A DNA stretch of 6,134 nt, taken from Bacteroidota bacterium. GTDB lineage: Bacteria; Bacteroidota; Bacteroidia; Chitinophagales; Chitinophagaceae. The stretch lies in the NCBI GenBank assembly GCA_028876035.1, contig JAGWTK010000245.1, forward strand, positions 1-6,134. The letters run 5' to 3'. The position numbers and the translations under genes are program-made. The notes beneath the pieces are model-generated. The model was not told where the DNA came from. It saw only the letters and a list, made by a program, of their open reading frames with translations, and ran no database searches. Positions within the stretch are counted from its first letter, which is position 1; every line of letters begins with the position of its first letter. Positions 5,939-6,134 of the stretch are shown here, piece by piece.

Positions 5939-6134
5939 ATGGTATTTGATTTGGACATGATCAAAAAGCTGTACGGCAGTTTTGGAAGCCGCGTCAGCGC
6001 AGCCCGCAAGGTTGTTGGAAGGCCGCTCACACTCACTGAAAAAATTCTGTACGCCCACCTCTGGCAGGGCGATGCTACCAGTACATATGAAAGGGGAAAA
6101 AGTTATGTAGATTTTGCACCGGACCGCGTGGCCA
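5939..6134 (+). CDS. acn: Aconitate hydratase, N-terminal 65 codons; 3' end outside window
   Basis: The encoded start (MVFDLDMIKKLYGSFGSR, then GRPLTLTEKILYAHLWQGD at 27-45 and YERGKSYVDFAPDRVA at 50-65) matches the N-terminus of mitochondrial-type aconitases, which carry RPLTLSEKI and ERGKTY...PDRVAMQDATAQ. The enzyme interconverts citrate and isocitrate in the TCA cycle with a [4Fe-4S] cluster. The cluster cysteines and most active-site residues lie beyond the window. An ATG at 5932 is out of frame and opens only a five-codon ORF (MHHGI) overlapping the true start, so ATG 5939 is chosen. The gene is divergent from the PspC gene. Confidence 0.96.
   Translation, partial: MVFDLDMIKKLYGSFGSRVSAARKVVGRPLTLTEKILYAHLWQGDATSTYERGKSYVDFAPDRVA

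Noticed and set aside
5768..6058. 96-codon minus-strand open frame
   Set aside because: Antisense to the aconitase start, with no recognisable domain.

Overview
The window looks like a piece of a Bacteroidota chromosome, most likely from the Chitinophagaceae or a near relative. Three things suggest this. Two genes have close matches to the Bacteroidota promoter form (-33 TTTG, -7 TAnnTTTG). Shine-Dalgarno sequences are absent before the starts. The protein families (fused GcvP, mitochondrial-type aconitase, short PspC protein, AraC regulator) are familiar in that group. The genus is inferred, not shown.

Layout: all complete genes lie on the minus strand, and the only plus-strand gene starts at the right edge. 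From right to left: the first 65 codons of aconitase (5939 onward, plus strand); a divergent intergenic region; a 73-residue PspC-domain membrane protein (5763-5542); an AraC-family regulator of 333 residues (5491-4490); and a 225-residue protein (4285-3608) that matches the regulator's sensor domain but has no DNA-binding domain. A clear intrinsic terminator follows (3506-3483). Next comes a sterol desaturase/fatty acid hydroxylase family membrane enzyme (3419-2499) with its own well-formed promoter. A 496-bp gap follows, filled largely with short tandem repeats. Last is the first 667 codons of glycine dehydrogenase gcvP (2002 to the left edge).

How the genes fit together: gcvP and aconitase are housekeeping metabolic genes that flank the block. 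The PspC, AraC and HTH-less genes are co-oriented and end at one terminator, so they may form a small regulatory unit; no target is visible. The hydroxylase is separated from that unit by the terminator and its own promoter.

The two most unusual things are (1) the HTH-less paralogue beside the full AraC regulator and (2) the repeat field between the hydroxylase and gcvP. The repeats are built from 7-bp and 8-bp words, differ between copies in whole-word steps, and supply the last codons and stop of the hydroxylase gene. I found no tRNA, rRNA, CRISPR array, insertion sequence or riboswitch.
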